This document shows positions 34,603 to 44,045 of a DNA stretch of 64,000 bases, piece by piece. The stretch lies in the NCBI RefSeq assembly GCF_012927345.1, contig NZ_JABBGJ010000022.1, positions 1 through 64,000 of the forward strand, given 5' to 3'. Source of the stretch: Paraburkholderia polaris. Lineage in GTDB: Bacteria; Pseudomonadota; Gammaproteobacteria; Burkholderiales; Burkholderiaceae. Within the stretch, counting starts at the first letter, position 1; every line of letters begins with the position of its first letter. Both the position numbers and the translations under genes were made by a program. The notes under the pieces were generated by a model. It worked only from the letters and a program-made list of their open reading frames with translations, searched no databases and had not been told where the DNA came from.

Positions 34603-34882
34603 GTTGGGATCGGTATGGAAGAAAAGCAGGAGGGAAAGCGCAATTTTACCGCCGATCGCGCCGGGCGCGGGGCGGCCTGTCCGTCGGACGGCTGCCCGCA
34701 TGTGCCGGGGCTCTGCGCGAGGTAGTGCTGCGCGCCTGGCGGCCTTCGTGCTGCCCTGGTGTGAAGGGGCCTTGTCGGTAAAAATGGGATAATACGGATT
34801 CTCCGCCCCGCGTCTCGTACACGCCGGGCGATTCGACTCTCCGGCCATCGTCAACCGCATGGCCACAATCGCGAGAAATACG

Positions 34883-35806
34883 ATGATCTACAGCATGACT
34901 GGCTATGCGAGCGCCACGCGCGAACTCGTCGCGGCCTCAGGCACAGGTGGTGTGAGCGTGTCGGTCGAACTGCGCACGGTGAACTCGCGCTTTCTCGATC
35001 TGAACTTCCGGATGCCGGAAGACGTGCGCGTTTGCGAACCGACGCTGCGCGAAATGCTGATGAACAAGCTCTCGCGCGGCAAGGTCGATATTCGTATCAA
35101 CCTGCAACGCAGCGAACAGTCGGCCAACGCAGGTTCCGTCAATCGCGATGCGCTGACGCAACTCGCGCTGCTTGAGCGCACCGTGCTGTCGACGTTCCCG
35201 GAAGCAGGGCGCCTGCGCACCGGCGAAATTTTGCGCTGGCCGGGCGTGCTGGCCGAAACCGGCGTGGCGCCGGAAGTGCTGCGCGATGCGGTGCTCGCAT
35301 GCGGCAAGCAGGCGATTATCGATCTGATCGACGTGCGTGCCCGCGAAGGCGCGCAACTGGCGACGGTGCTGCTCGCCAACGTCACCGAAATGGAAGCGAT
35401 CGTCACGAAGATCACGCCGCTCGTGCCGGAGTTGATCGCCAAGCATCAACAGAAGATCGTCGAACGTCTGCAGGAAGCGCTCGGCATCGCCGCGCCCGAT
35501 ACGGCAGCGACGAGCGTTTCGCGGGAAGAAATCAACGAACGGATCCGCCAGGAAGTGACGATGTACGGCATCCGCATCGACATCGCCGAAGAACTGTCGC
35601 GCCTGACCGCTCACCTGAACGAAACGCGTCATGTGATCGAGAAGGGCGGCAAGGTCGGCAAGCGCCTCGACTTCATGATGCAGGAACTGAACCGCGAAGC
35701 GAACACGCTCGGCTCGAAGGCGGCTGCGAAGGAGCTGGCCGATTCGTCGATGACCCTGAAGCTGCTCATCGAACAGATGCGCGAGCAAGTACAAAATCTG
35801 GAATAA
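34883..35806 (+). CDS. yicC: YicC/YloC-family endoribonuclease
   Basis: The 307-aa protein begins MIYSMTGYA, the invariant start of the family, so ATG 34883 was chosen over 34859. The C-terminal block RLDFMMQELNREANTLGSKA is conserved. YicC has been linked to RNase activity and small-RNA turnover in Escherichia coli and to stress survival. It lies 18 bases upstream of gmk, a conserved pairing. Confidence 0.92.
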   Translation: MIYSMTGYASATRELVAASGTGGVSVSVELRTVNSRFLDLNFRMPEDVRVCEPTLREMLMNKLSRGKVDIRINLQRSEQSANAGSVNRDALTQLALLERTVLSTFPEAGRLRTGEILRWPGVLAETGVAPEVLRDAVLACGKQAIIDLIDVRAREGAQLATVLLANVTEMEAIVTKITPLVPELIAKHQQKIVERLQEALGIAAPDTAATSVSREEINERIRQEVTMYGIRIDIAEELSRLTAHLNETRHVIEKGGKVGKRLDFMMQELNREANTLGSKAAAKELADSSMTLKLLIEQMREQVQNLE

Positions 35807-35824
35807 AGCTGGAGCAACACGAAT

Positions 35825-36505
35825 ATGACCGACCACACACGCGAACACAGCGCACCGCGCAATCCTTACGCCGGTGCTTATCCCGGCAATCTGTTCATGG
35901 TTGTCGCGCCTTCGGGCGCGGGCAAGTCGACGCTCGTGAACGCGCTGCTCGCCGGCGACGACGCGATCCGTCTGTCGATTTCGTACACGACGCGCCCGCC
36001 GCGTCCGAAGGAGCAGGACGGCGAGCACTATCACTTTACGACGGTCGACGATTTCCTGACGCGTCACGCGGCTGGCGAGTATCTGGAAAGCGCGGAAGTG
36101 CACGGCAACTACTACGCGACCTCGCGCGTGTGGATCGAAGAGCAGATGAAAAGCGGGCATGACGTGCTGCTCGAAATCGACTGGCAAGGCGCGCAACAGG
36201 TGAAGAAACAGTTTCACAACGCAGTCGAAATTTTCATCTTGCCGCCCTCCCTGGATGCGCTCGAAGAGCGGTTGAAAAAGCGCGGCCAGGACGAACCGAA
36301 CGTGATTACGCGCCGTTTGCTCGCAGCCGGCAGCGAGATGGCGCACGCGGCCGAAGCGGAGTATGTCGTGATCAACGACAACTTCGATCGCGCGCTCGGT
36401 GAACTGCGGTGCCTCGTGGCCGCGACGCGTTCGCGCTTCGCTTCGCAATACGCGCGCCACACGCAGCTTTTCGTGCAGCTCGGCATTCACCTGCCACACG
36501 CGTGA
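35825..36505 (+). CDS. gmk: guanylate kinase
   Basis: The 226-aa protein phosphorylates GMP to GDP. The P-loop APSGAGKST is at 28-36, SYTTRPPRPKEQDGEHYHF is the GMP-binding region, and EIDWQGAQQVK follows. The N-terminal ~20 residues are an extension. Order yicC-gmk-rpoZ-spoT is the conserved proteobacterial arrangement linking GMP supply to (p)ppGpp metabolism. Confidence 0.96.
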   Translation: MTDHTREHSAPRNPYAGAYPGNLFMVVAPSGAGKSTLVNALLAGDDAIRLSISYTTRPPRPKEQDGEHYHFTTVDDFLTRHAAGEYLESAEVHGNYYATSRVWIEEQMKSGHDVLLEIDWQGAQQVKKQFHNAVEIFILPPSLDALEERLKKRGQDEPNVITRRLLAAGSEMAHAAEAEYVVINDNFDRALGELRCLVAATRSRFASQYARHTQLFVQLGIHLPHA

Positions 36506-36565
36506 GCGCGGCGGTGTGTCGAGCACATAAGGTAGAATAAGCAACATACTGAGAAGGAACCCAAC

Positions 36566-36769
36566 ATGGCCCGCATTACCGTCGAAGACTGCCTCAAACA
36601 GATTCCGAACCGTTTCGAACTCGCGCTTGCCGCGACCTATCGCGCGCGTCAGCTCGCTCAAGGTCACACGCCGAAGATCGAAAGCCGCGACAAGCCCACA
36701 GTCGTCGCATTGCGTGAAATCGCAGCTGGCCAGGTTGGCGTCGAAATGCTGAAGAAGGTGCCGGTTTAA
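36566..36769 (+). CDS. rpoZ: RNA polymerase omega subunit
   Basis: The 67-aa protein starts [10 protein letters not shown] and continues [16 protein letters not shown], the omega signature. It promotes RNA polymerase assembly and forms part of a ppGpp site. It is preceded by AGAAGGA and lies between gmk and the (p)ppGpp synthetase/hydrolase gene. Confidence 0.97.
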
Positions 36770-36877
36770 GGCGCGCTGTTCGGTTTTCGATTGCCCGCAT
36801 TTGCTACACCGCATTTGCCACATGTAATTGCTCAACGTGCAGACCGGCGTCCAACCCTAACCGCTACGGAGGCGAAA

Positions 36878-39232
36878 ATGAGTGCTACCCCGCCCACCGC
36901 CACGGAAGTGGAACACGACGCCGACTCGCCCTCGTCTGCACGGAAGTACATCGACGCGGTCCTTGAACAGTCGTTTCGCCATCTGTTCGGGCCGACCGCC
37001 ACGCCGGAGCAACCGCGTCGGCATGACGTCGTTTCGATCGCCAAGCTGACATCCGTTCTGTCCGGCTATTTGCAGCCGGAAGAGATCAAGGACATCAAGG
37101 CGGCGTTCCATTTCAGCGACGAAGCCCACCTCGGCCAGTATCGCCAGAGCGGCGAGCCCTACATCACCCATCCTGTCGCCGTCGCGGAAATCTGCGCCGG
37201 CTGGAATCTCGACGCCCAGTCGATCATGGCGGCGCTGCTGCATGACGTGATGGAAGACCAGGGTGTGACCAAGGCCGAACTCGCCGAGCGATTCGGCGCG
37301 AAGGTCGCGGAACTGGTCGACGGGTTGTCGAAGCTGGACAAGATGGAGTTTCGCAATCGCGAAGAAGCGCAGGCGGAAAACTTCCGCAAGATGCTGCTCG
37401 CAATGGCGCGCGACGTCCGCGTGATTCTGGTCAAGCTCGCCGACCGGCTGCACAACATGCGCACGCTGGGTGCGGTGCCGCATGAAAAGCGCCGCCGCGT
37501 GGCGCGCGAGACGCTGGACATCTACGCGCCGATCGCGCACCGGCTTGGCCTGAACAATACCTATCGCGAGCTGCAGGACCTGAGCTTCGCGAACTTCAAC
37601 CCGCATCGCTACGCCACGCTCGAAAAAGCCGTCAAGGCCGCGCGCGGCAACCGGCGTGAAGTGGTTGGCAAGATTCTGGAGTCGGTGCAGCGCGCGATTG
37701 CCGACGCGAAGCTCGACGCCGAAGTCACCGGCCGCGAGAAAACCATCTTCAGTATCTACAAGAAGATGCGCGACAAGCAGTTGTCGTTCTCGCAGGTGCT
37801 CGACGTGTACGGCTTCCGTGTGGTGGTCGAAAGTGCGCTCGAGTGCTACACCTGCATCGGCGCGCTGCATGCGCTCTACAAGCCGGTGCCGGGCAAGTTC
37901 AAGGATTACATCGCGATCCCGAAGGTGAACGGCTATCAGTCGTTGCACACCACGCTGGTCGGCCCGTTCGGCGCGCCGATCGAGTTCCAGGTGCGCACGC
38001 GCAAGATGCACGAGATCGCCGAAGCGGGCGTCGCTGCGCACTGGTTGTACAAGAACGGCGGCGCGGATCTGAATGATGTGCAGAAACGCGCGCACCAGTG
38101 GCTCAAGTCGTTGCTCGACATTCAGAGCGAAGCGGGCGATTCGAGCGAATTCCTGGAGCACGTCAAGATCGATCTGTTCCCGGACGCGGTCTACGTGTTC
38201 ACGCCGAAGTCGAGGATCATGGCGCTGCCGCGCGGCGCCACAGCGCTCGACTTTGCGTATTCGATCCACAGCGACCTGGGCAACCAGTGCGTCGCAGTCA
38301 AGATCAATAACGAACTACTGCCGTTGCGCACTGAGCTGAAGAGCGGCGACATTGTTGAAGTGATCACCGCGCCGTATTCGAAGCCGAACCCGGCCTGGCT
38401 GGGTTTCGTGCGCACCGGCAAGGCGCGTTCGGCAATTCGCCACTATCTGAAGACGATGCGTTTGAACGAGTCTGTACAGCTCGGCGAGCGTCTCGTCGAC
38501 CAGGCGCTGAAAGGCTACGGGCTGGCGCTGTCGGACGTGACGCCGGAAGCGTGGGAAAAGCTCGTGCAGTGGACGGGCAACAAGAATCGTCAGGAAATCT
38601 TCGCGGATATCGGTCTTGGCCGGCGTGTCGCCGCGGTCATGGCCAAGCGTATCGAAGTGTTGATGAGCGGCCGCGACGCCGACGACGACGGCTCGCGCGA
38701 CGGCACGGCGCCGCATGCACCGCCGGTCGTCATCACCGGTACCGAGGGCATGTCGGTGCAGTTGTCCGCGTGCTGCCGTCCGATTCCGGGCGACGACATC
38801 ATGGGTTACATCGGCATCGGCCTCGGCATGGCCATTCACACCACGGATTGCCGCGTCGCGCAGCGTATCCACAAGCGCGATCCGGGCCGCTGGATCGACG
38901 TGGCGTGGGCGCCGCAACCGGGGCGTCTGTTCGACGTCGCGGTGAAGGTGCTGGTCAAGAACACCAAGGGCGTATTCGCCCGCGTGGCGGCCGACATCAC
39001 GTCGGCGGATGCGAACATCGTTCACATCGCGATGGACGAAGACCTGTCGCAAGAATCCACGGTGCTGCGCTTCGTGATCCAGGTTAGCGATCGCGTCCAT
39101 CTCGCCAACGTCATGCGCCGCGTGCGTACCAATCCGGACGTGATGCGCATTGCGCGCGAGCGGCCGAGCGAGGAAGGGCATCACCGTCACGACGGTGGGA
39201 TGCGGATCGACCGCGAGCGGGCGGATTACTGA
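36878..39232 (+). CDS. spoT: bifunctional (p)ppGpp synthetase/hydrolase (SpoT/Rsh)
   Basis: The 784-aa protein starts at ATG 36878 after a strong GGAGG; a longer frame adds 29 residues without resemblance. Domains in order: HD hydrolase (about 75-230, THP and LLHDVMED with H122-D123 intact), synthetase (about 270-390), TGS (about 430-500), a helical linker, and a C-terminal ACT domain (about 700-770). The intact HD motif argues for hydrolase activity, unlike RelA. It controls the stringent response and lies directly downstream of rpoZ. Confidence 0.95.
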   Translation: MSATPPTATEVEHDADSPSSARKYIDAVLEQSFRHLFGPTATPEQPRRHDVVSIAKLTSVLSGYLQPEEIKDIKAAFHFSDEAHLGQYRQSGEPYITHPVAVAEICAGWNLDAQSIMAALLHDVMEDQGVTKAELAERFGAKVAELVDGLSKLDKMEFRNREEAQAENFRKMLLAMARDVRVILVKLADRLHNMRTLGAVPHEKRRRVARETLDIYAPIAHRLGLNNTYRELQDLSFANFNPHRYATLEKAVKAARGNRREVVGKILESVQRAIADAKLDAEVTGREKTIFSIYKKMRDKQLSFSQVLDVYGFRVVVESALECYTCIGALHALYKPVPGKFKDYIAIPKVNGYQSLHTTLVGPFGAPIEFQVRTRKMHEIAEAGVAAHWLYKNGGADLNDVQKRAHQWLKSLLDIQSEAGDSSEFLEHVKIDLFPDAVYVFTPKSRIMALPRGATALDFAYSIHSDLGNQCVAVKINNELLPLRTELKSGDIVEVITAPYSKPNPAWLGFVRTGKARSAIRHYLKTMRLNESVQLGERLVDQALKGYGLALSDVTPEAWEKLVQWTGNKNRQEIFADIGLGRRVAAVMAKRIEVLMSGRDADDDGSRDGTAPHAPPVVITGTEGMSVQLSACCRPIPGDDIMGYIGIGLGMAIHTTDCRVAQRIHKRDPGRWIDVAWAPQPGRLFDVAVKVLVKNTKGVFARVAADITSADANIVHIAMDEDLSQESTVLRFVIQVSDRVHLANVMRRVRTNPDVMRIARERPSEEGHHRHDGGMRIDRERADY

Positions 39233-39361
39233 TCTGACGGCTGGCTGAGTCTGCTCGTCGGTGTGGACGTCCGGTCGCCTCGGGCGGCTTGAGGCGGCTC
39301 TCGTCGAATCTGAACGCACCCACTGCCAGCGAGTCTCACCGGTTCTTCAGGGAGAACGCTT

Positions 39362-39850
39362 ATGAACGTAGCTGACCTCACCGGCGTGGCGCTCGACTAT
39401 TGGGTCGCCCGCAGCCTGCACGACTTCGTGCGCGAAATCTACTTTACCGACGGCGGCGAAACCGTCTCTATCCGCGGCAATGACCGTGGCCGCTCATGGG
39501 ACGGCCGTTTTACGCCGTCCACGTCATGGGAAGCGGCAGCCGCGGTGCTGGAGCGTGCGCAACGGCTGGAGGTGCGTGAGCGGACCGATCGTGGCGCGGC
39601 ACATTGCATCGCGGAATTCGAAGGCGGCCACCGAACTGTGGAAGGGCGGGGAGACTCGCTGCGGATCGCGCTGCTGCGGGCATTCGTCGAAAGTCGCTTC
39701 GGCAACAACGTGGACGATGTGTTACGCCAGGCGCAGGCGGTCACTGGCGAGCGTGCGGAGCCGATCGGCGAGGAATCCGTGGGAAGTTCATTCGAGGATA
39801 TGCCGAGTCCCGACGGGCAGATCGGTGATATTCAGTCGGCACCGCGATAG
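39362..39850 (+). CDS. DUF2591 / NinX-like phage-type protein
   Basis: The 162-aa protein opens MNVADLTGVALDYWVARS, the usual start of DUF2591 (lambda NinX-like) proteins, and contains YFTDGG and a mid-protein TSWEAA. Members occur in prophages and scattered in betaproteobacterial genomes with unknown role. A GGGAG site lies 8 bases upstream. It sits between spoT and the tRNA-Arg pair with no other phage gene nearby, so it may be a phage relic or a domesticated gene. Confidence 0.7.
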   Translation: MNVADLTGVALDYWVARSLHDFVREIYFTDGGETVSIRGNDRGRSWDGRFTPSTSWEAAAAVLERAQRLEVRERTDRGAAHCIAEFEGGHRTVEGRGDSLRIALLRAFVESRFGNNVDDVLRQAQAVTGERAEPIGEESVGSSFEDMPSPDGQIGDIQSAPR

Positions 39851-39929
39851 TTGCCGGGACGTCTGCGGGGGCCTGTGGGCTTGGCTTGGCGGGGCAGACG
39901 CGCTGAAGGAAAACGGCTACGCAAAAACA

Positions 39930-39955
39930 AAGGGCCTTCCGATCGGAAGGCCCTT
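39930..39955 (-). terminator. terminator of the tRNA-Arg operon
   Basis: A 26-bp perfect palindrome centred on GATC (AAGGGCCTTCCG and its complement) lies just past the second tRNA 3' end, followed on the minus strand by TTTGTTTTT. Confidence 0.85.
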
Positions 39956-39961
39956 CATAGG

Positions 39962-40038
39962 TGGTGCGGCTGGCAGGATTCGAACCCACGACCCCTTGGT
40001 TCGTAGCCAAGTACTCTATCCAACTGAGCTACAGCCGC
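39962..40038 (-). tRNA. tRNA-Arg (ACG), copy 1
   Basis: The 77-nt gene on the minus strand begins GCGGCTGTAGCTC and ends with encoded CCA. The anticodon loop CTACGAA gives ACG, read as ICG after deamination. It is identical to the copy at 40127-40203. Confidence 0.96.
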
Positions 40039-40126
40039 ACGCTAAACAGGTGATGCTAATTTCTATGATACAGCAATGAAACCGGGTAAAACATAAGGCC
40101 TCCCCGGAGGGAGGCCCTCGAATAAG

Positions 40127-40203
40127 TGGTGCGGCTGGCAGGATTCGAACCCACGACCCCTTGGTTCGTAGCCAAGTACTCTATCCAACTGAGCTACAGC
40201 CGC
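40127..40203 (-). tRNA. tRNA-Arg (ACG), copy 2
   Basis: Identical to the copy 165 bases away, including a few flanking bases on either side. Between the copies lies a GC-rich inverted repeat (GGCCTCCCTCC-type arms) that could terminate or separate the transcripts. Confidence 0.96.
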
Positions 40204-40323
40204 ACGCAGAAACGAGATTATAGCAAAGGTTTTCAAAAAGGGAAGCATGTAACTGCGATTTGTCTCATTGCCCTGATCGTGTACCCTTGATAGGCAGTCG
40301 CTTGCTGCAGTTAACGGACCATC

Positions 40324-40893
40324 ATGAACAAGGCCTTTGTCAAAGAGTCGAGTGAAGAGAATGACGACGATCTCGACGTCGCGCAGCCCGAAATCCCGCC
40401 GGGCACGAAAAACTACATCACGCCCGCCGGTTACCGGCGTATGCGCGATGAACTGCTGCATCTGATCGATGTCGAGCGGCCGGAGGTAGTCAGACTGGTG
40501 TCGTGGGCGGCCTCGAACGGCGACCGCTCTGAAAACGGCGATTACATCTATGGCAAACGCCGTCTGCGAGAAATCGATCGGCGGATCCGCTTTCTGACCA
40601 AGCGCCTCGACATCGCCGAAGTGGTCGACAGCAGCAAACAGGAAAACGTCGATCAGGTTTTCTTCGGCGCAACCGTCGAATACGCCACGGAAGACGGCGA
40701 GGTGCATACCCTGACAATCGTTGGCGTCGATGAGGTCGATCTGGATGTTGGCCACGTAAGCTGGATCTCGCCGATCGCGCGGGCGCTGCTCAAGGCAAAA
40801 ATCGGCGATACGGTGACTTTGTACACGCCGGCTGGCCCGCAGCCGATAGATATTCTGGACGTCAAATATCCGCTGCCGGATACTGGTGGCTAG
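40324..40893 (+). CDS. greB: transcription elongation factor GreB
   Basis: The 189-aa protein has an N-terminal acidic extension (1-30), then the coiled-coil domain beginning NYITPAGYRRMRDEL and the C-terminal FKBP-like domain with GDTVTLYTPAGPQPIDIL. GreB rescues backtracked RNA polymerase by stimulating transcript cleavage. ENGDYIYGKRRLREIDRRI is diagnostic for GreB rather than GreA. It is a single-gene unit divergent from the tRNA-Arg pair. Confidence 0.93.
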   Translation: MNKAFVKESSEENDDDLDVAQPEIPPGTKNYITPAGYRRMRDELLHLIDVERPEVVRLVSWAASNGDRSENGDYIYGKRRLREIDRRIRFLTKRLDIAEVVDSSKQENVDQVFFGATVEYATEDGEVHTLTIVGVDEVDLDVGHVSWISPIARALLKAKIGDTVTLYTPAGPQPIDILDVKYPLPDTGG

Positions 40894-41066
40894 GCCAATG
40901 CGTTGGCGTGCAGGATGCGGCGGGCGAGGGCGTCCGCGTCAGGTTATTTCGACGCAATCGCTTGCGCAGGGATCGAAACGTCGCGCGTGGTGGCGTCGGC
41001 CAGCAGGGCGTGAACCTGATCCAGCAGACCGTCTCCCCTCGGTATAGCGTGCTTTCGGTGCAGCAT

Positions 41067-41092
41067 AAAAAAGGCGCCGCGAACGGCGCCTT
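41067..41092 (-). terminator. porin gene terminator
   Basis: GGCGCCG and CGGCGCC arms around a short loop have a T-rich tail on the minus strand, about 30 bases beyond the porin stop. Confidence 0.88.
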
Positions 41093-41121
41093 CGATACTG
41101 CAGGTGTTGTTGCCAACTGCT

Positions 41122-42270
41122 TTAGAAGCGGTGACGCAGACCAGCGGTCACAGCGACTTGCTTGTTGTTGTTCGAAGCGCTCAGCCCGTTGATGTCGGCA
41201 TCGACGATGGCGTTTTCGTTGGCTTGCTGATATTCGCCTTGCAGGTAGACGTCCGTACGCTTGGACAGCGCATACGCCGTTTGCAAGTTGAACTGGTTCC
41301 AGTGCGGACGCGTACCAGCCAGGCTTGCGCGCGTGTACGTGTACGAACCGGCGACGCTCACTGCCGGCGTCAGAGCATAGCGAGCGTTAGCTTCGAAGTT
41401 CTGGAAGTGGGCGCTGTTGGGGTTGGCGAATCCAATGCCAGCCGATTGACCCGACGCGCCCGCGCCGATGCCAGCCAGACTCGACAGATTCGTTTGCGAG
41501 TACACGAGGCCGACCGTTGCCGGGCCGAACGCATAGTTAGCACCTGCGCCCCACGTTTGCTGGCGGCCAGCAAAGAACGTGTTGTCGCTTGACACGGCGC
41601 CGCCCGAATTGAACGCCGCAGCCGCGCCGGTGGCGCCGTTGCTGTTCAGTTGCAGGTAAGCGGCAGCGAGGTTCAGCCCGCCCCAGTTGTACGATGCGCC
41701 CGCGCTGTAAGCACGATTGTTGGCGAAGCCGTCAGCCTGGTTCGAGAAGCCGTACAGAGCGCCGAACTTGAAGCCACCGTAGTTCACGCTCTGGTACTTG
41801 ACCGAGTTGTTGACGCGGAACGAGTTGTTCAGATTGTCGTTATCGAACGGGTGCGCGAACTGCGTGCCGCCGTATTGGGTGCCGGTGAGTGCTAGCGGAG
41901 CAACGTAGTCAACCATGCTGTCGTACTGACGGCCGAGGGTCACTGCGCCGAACTGGTCGCTCGTCAGACCGACGAACGCTTGACGGCCGAATTCGCGGCC
42001 ACCTTGTTTCAGCGTGCCGTCATTAATGCCGAAGCCGTTTTCCAACGTGAAGATGGCCTTGAGACCGCCGCCCAGATCTTCAGAACCACGCAAGCCCCAA
42101 CGGCTGCCGTTGACCGAGCCACTCGTTTCCTGCCAGTTGCTGTGGCCGTGCTGGTTGTTGGTATAGGTGATGCCGGCGTCGATCAAGCCATACAGCGTGA
42201 CGCTGCTCTGGGCATGTGCTGCCGTTGCAAAAACGCCCGTGAGGGCCGCGACCATGAGTGTCTTTTTCAT
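41122..42270 (-). CDS. Gram-negative general porin (OpcP/Omp38 type)
   Basis: The 382-aa precursor starts at ATG 42270 after GGAG; the first 20 residues are a signal peptide (cleavage after AHA). The mature protein opens SSVTLYGLIDAGITY, contains GSRWGLRGSEDLGGGLKA and ends in a terminal Phe (LRHRF), all marks of 16-strand betaproteobacterial porins that form trimeric outer-membrane channels. The upstream region carries a separate small-RNA-like unit. Regulation was not determined. Confidence 0.94.
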   Translation of the reverse strand: MKKTLMVAALTGVFATAAHAQSSVTLYGLIDAGITYTNNQHGHSNWQETSGSVNGSRWGLRGSEDLGGGLKAIFTLENGFGINDGTLKQGGREFGRQAFVGLTSDQFGAVTLGRQYDSMVDYVAPLALTGTQYGGTQFAHPFDNDNLNNSFRVNNSVKYQSVNYGGFKFGALYGFSNQADGFANNRAYSAGASYNWGGLNLAAAYLQLNSNGATGAAAAFNSGGAVSSDNTFFAGRQQTWGAGANYAFGPATVGLVYSQTNLSSLAGIGAGASGQSAGIGFANPNSAHFQNFEANARYALTPAVSVAGSYTYTRASLAGTRPHWNQFNLQTAYALSKRTDVYLQGEYQQANENAIVDADINGLSASNNNKQVAVTAGLRHRF

Positions 42271-42686
42271 CTTGTAACTCCGAGAGCGAGAGTGGGCATT
42301 GAACCCAGGCTTAAGGAGACCTTCACGCGGGCGCTGCGAGAGGCGAAATCCGCATGAGAAGCGCGTTGTACTCCAAACGCACCGGTTTCCGATTAGGCAG
42401 AGTGTAGATAGACACTCGTAAAACGGACGTTCCGGTTTTCGCAATAAAGTATTACTGGATGTGAAACGATAGGCGCGTGCCGCCTGAGCCTTGTTGATAA
42501 AGGCTTGCAGCGTTATTGAGGGGGAATGGAAGGCGAGTCAACGCGAATCGCGTTGCTCATTTACTACAATAATCGATGCAAAAAAACAACGCGATAAATC
42601 GTAACGAAAGATTGTTGTCGCAATAGCAATAGATGATTGTTGATTGTGCGAATAATCGAAATCGTTTAAGCAGCTATACTGAAATC
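42271..42686. other. AT-rich intergenic region upstream of the porin
   Basis: It holds the minus-strand porin promoter region and, at its right end, a plus-strand -10-like TATACT (42675-42680) for the small-RNA candidate. No coding frame is supported. Confidence 0.45.
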
Positions 42687-42770
42687 TCTGCTTTCCGAAG
42701 CGGACTTTTTCGTTGACGAAAAAGATCTCCAAACCTTTGTCGGCGCGACTTCCCAGTCGCGCTTTTTTTT
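42687..42770 (+). ncRNA. candidate small RNA ending at a strong terminator
   Basis: A TATACT -10 (42675-42680) is followed by about 85 bases that fold into three stems: GCTT/AAGC, CTTTTTCG/CGAAAAAG, and GCGCGACT (42743-42750) with AGTCGCGC (42755-42762) and eight T residues. No frame with a ribosome site is present, and the gene to the right is on the other strand, so the terminator needs a plus-strand transcript. The -35 is weak. The position next to a porin gene suits a regulator of outer-membrane proteins (inference). Confidence 0.45.
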
Positions 42771-42801
42771 CGCCTGCCGATTGCCGAATCGCGGATGTCA
42801 G

Positions 42802-43050
42802 TTAGTGCGCCGGCGCAGCGCTGTCCACTTCGCTCCAGTCGGTCGCTATGGGGGTGCTCCAGTCTTCCATGACATAGCGGCGCGCGTCCATGGGGGACGA
42901 CAGCAGGTTTTGCCAATGGTCCCCATGCCACATAGGATCAAATTCGAAGGCTGAAGGCGACGCGGCGATCGGACCGGACTGAGCGGGAACCGTCTTTACA
43001 TGTGATTGGGTGAGCCAGGTGATGAGGCGGTGGAATTCATTGAACAGCAT
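42802..43050 (-). CDS. small uncharacterised protein (82 aa)
   Basis: A strong AGGAGG lies just upstream of ATG 43050. The sequence is soluble, with Trp/His/Asp-rich patches (DPMWHGDHWQN) and no signal peptide. It is flanked by the small-RNA candidate and the cold-shock gene. The family is not recognised. Confidence 0.6.
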   Translation of the reverse strand: MLFNEFHRLITWLTQSHVKTVPAQSGPIAASPSAFEFDPMWHGDHWQNLLSSPMDARRYVMEDWSTPIATDWSEVDSAAPAH

Positions 43051-43489
43051 GGCAACCTCCTGACGCGCATTACTTCCCGCTACTGATTTCCATCATGCTG
43101 CCGTGGGTGCGGGGCAACAACTCGGACAAACACTTACTGAAAACATGTTTTGTTACATATGCTCACCGGCATGCAGAATTTTTTCCCGAAATTGTTTATT
43201 TCCAGCTTTGAATAAGTAATATTGACGTGAATGGTTGTTCAGTCTTCGCTGAATATGCTGTCATGGTTTCGATTCATCCGGCATTGAGTTATTGTGCTGC
43301 GCGCTAAGGACATACGAAAAATTCTCTTGACGTTGATTCTTCGTTCCCCGTATAACGGCAATGCTGAATTTCAATCGCCAGCTCTGATAGTGCAGCGCCT
43401 TCAGAAATGCTCGTTCGCAGACGAAATGGCCATGAAATTCATCTGAGGGCAATGCCCGATTTTGATAAATCATCGAGGGAAACTGGAAT
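43051..43489. other. intergenic region and long leader of the cold-shock gene
   Basis: The 438 bases are AT-richer than the surroundings. Cold-shock genes usually carry a long structured 5' untranslated region, and this gap is compatible with one. A TTGACG is seen near 43224 without a good -10 at the right distance. No gene is supported. Confidence 0.4.
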
Positions 43490-43693
43490 ATGGAAACTGG
43501 TATCGTCAAATGGTTCAACGATGCTAAGGGCTTTGGCTTCATTACATCGGATTCGGGTGGCGAAGACCTGTTCGCGCACTTTTCGGAGATCCGCACTGAA
43601 GGTTTCAAGTCGCTCAAGGAAAGCCAGCGCGTTTCCTTCGAAGTCAAGGCTGGCCCGAAGGGCAAGCAAGCGGCGAACATCCAGCCGCTGTAA
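43490..43693 (+). CDS. cspA: cold-shock protein (CspA family)
   Basis: The 67-aa single cold-shock domain has both RNA-binding motifs, KGFGFI (RNP1) and DLFAHF (RNP2). It starts METGIVKWFNDAKG and acts as an RNA chaperone. GAGGGA lies upstream of ATG 43490. It is a monocistronic gene with a terminator 53 bases later. Whether it is cold-induced cannot be seen from the sequence. Confidence 0.95.
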   Translation: METGIVKWFNDAKGFGFITSDSGGEDLFAHFSEIRTEGFKSLKESQRVSFEVKAGPKGKQAANIQPL

Positions 43694-43745
43694 GTTGCAC
43701 TGCGCTGCTCCGCGCGTGTCGCCGGGCAGTCTGATCGCAAAAAAG

Positions 43746-43771
43746 CCTTCGCGAGATGCGAAGGTTTTTTT
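43746..43771 (+). terminator. Rho-independent terminator of the cold-shock gene
   Basis: CCTTCGC (43746-43752) pairs with GCGAAGG (43758-43764), followed by seven T residues. Confidence 0.9.
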
Positions 43772-44045
43772 ATGGCTGGACATTATTGTCTGTGTGGATG
43801 AGGCAATTAACTATCTGGTTCGGATTAAATGTGCGGAGAGGTGGAAGATAAGATGACGTTTTTTGAATTTCAAACCGGCGCCATGACAATATAATAATTC
43901 GCAGCTTTATGTGCTCTTCGTGGATCGTGCAGAAATGCGGTCTTTGCACTGCACGGCGCCAAAGGTAACGCAATGCTGGCTGGGTGCGAGGCGGCTAACT
44001 GGTGCATACTTGCCGCAAAGCCACGCGTCCAAAGTATCCCTTTCC
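43772..44045. other. intergenic stretch, no gene seen
   Basis: An upstream extension of the following exonuclease frame covers part of this stretch but has no family resemblance. No clear promoter pair was found. Confidence 0.4.

Noticed and set aside
34937..38269. Very long antisense open frames over yicC, gmk and spoT
   Set aside because: They mirror high-GC codon bias of clear sense genes, with Arg/His-rich translations and no ribosome sites.
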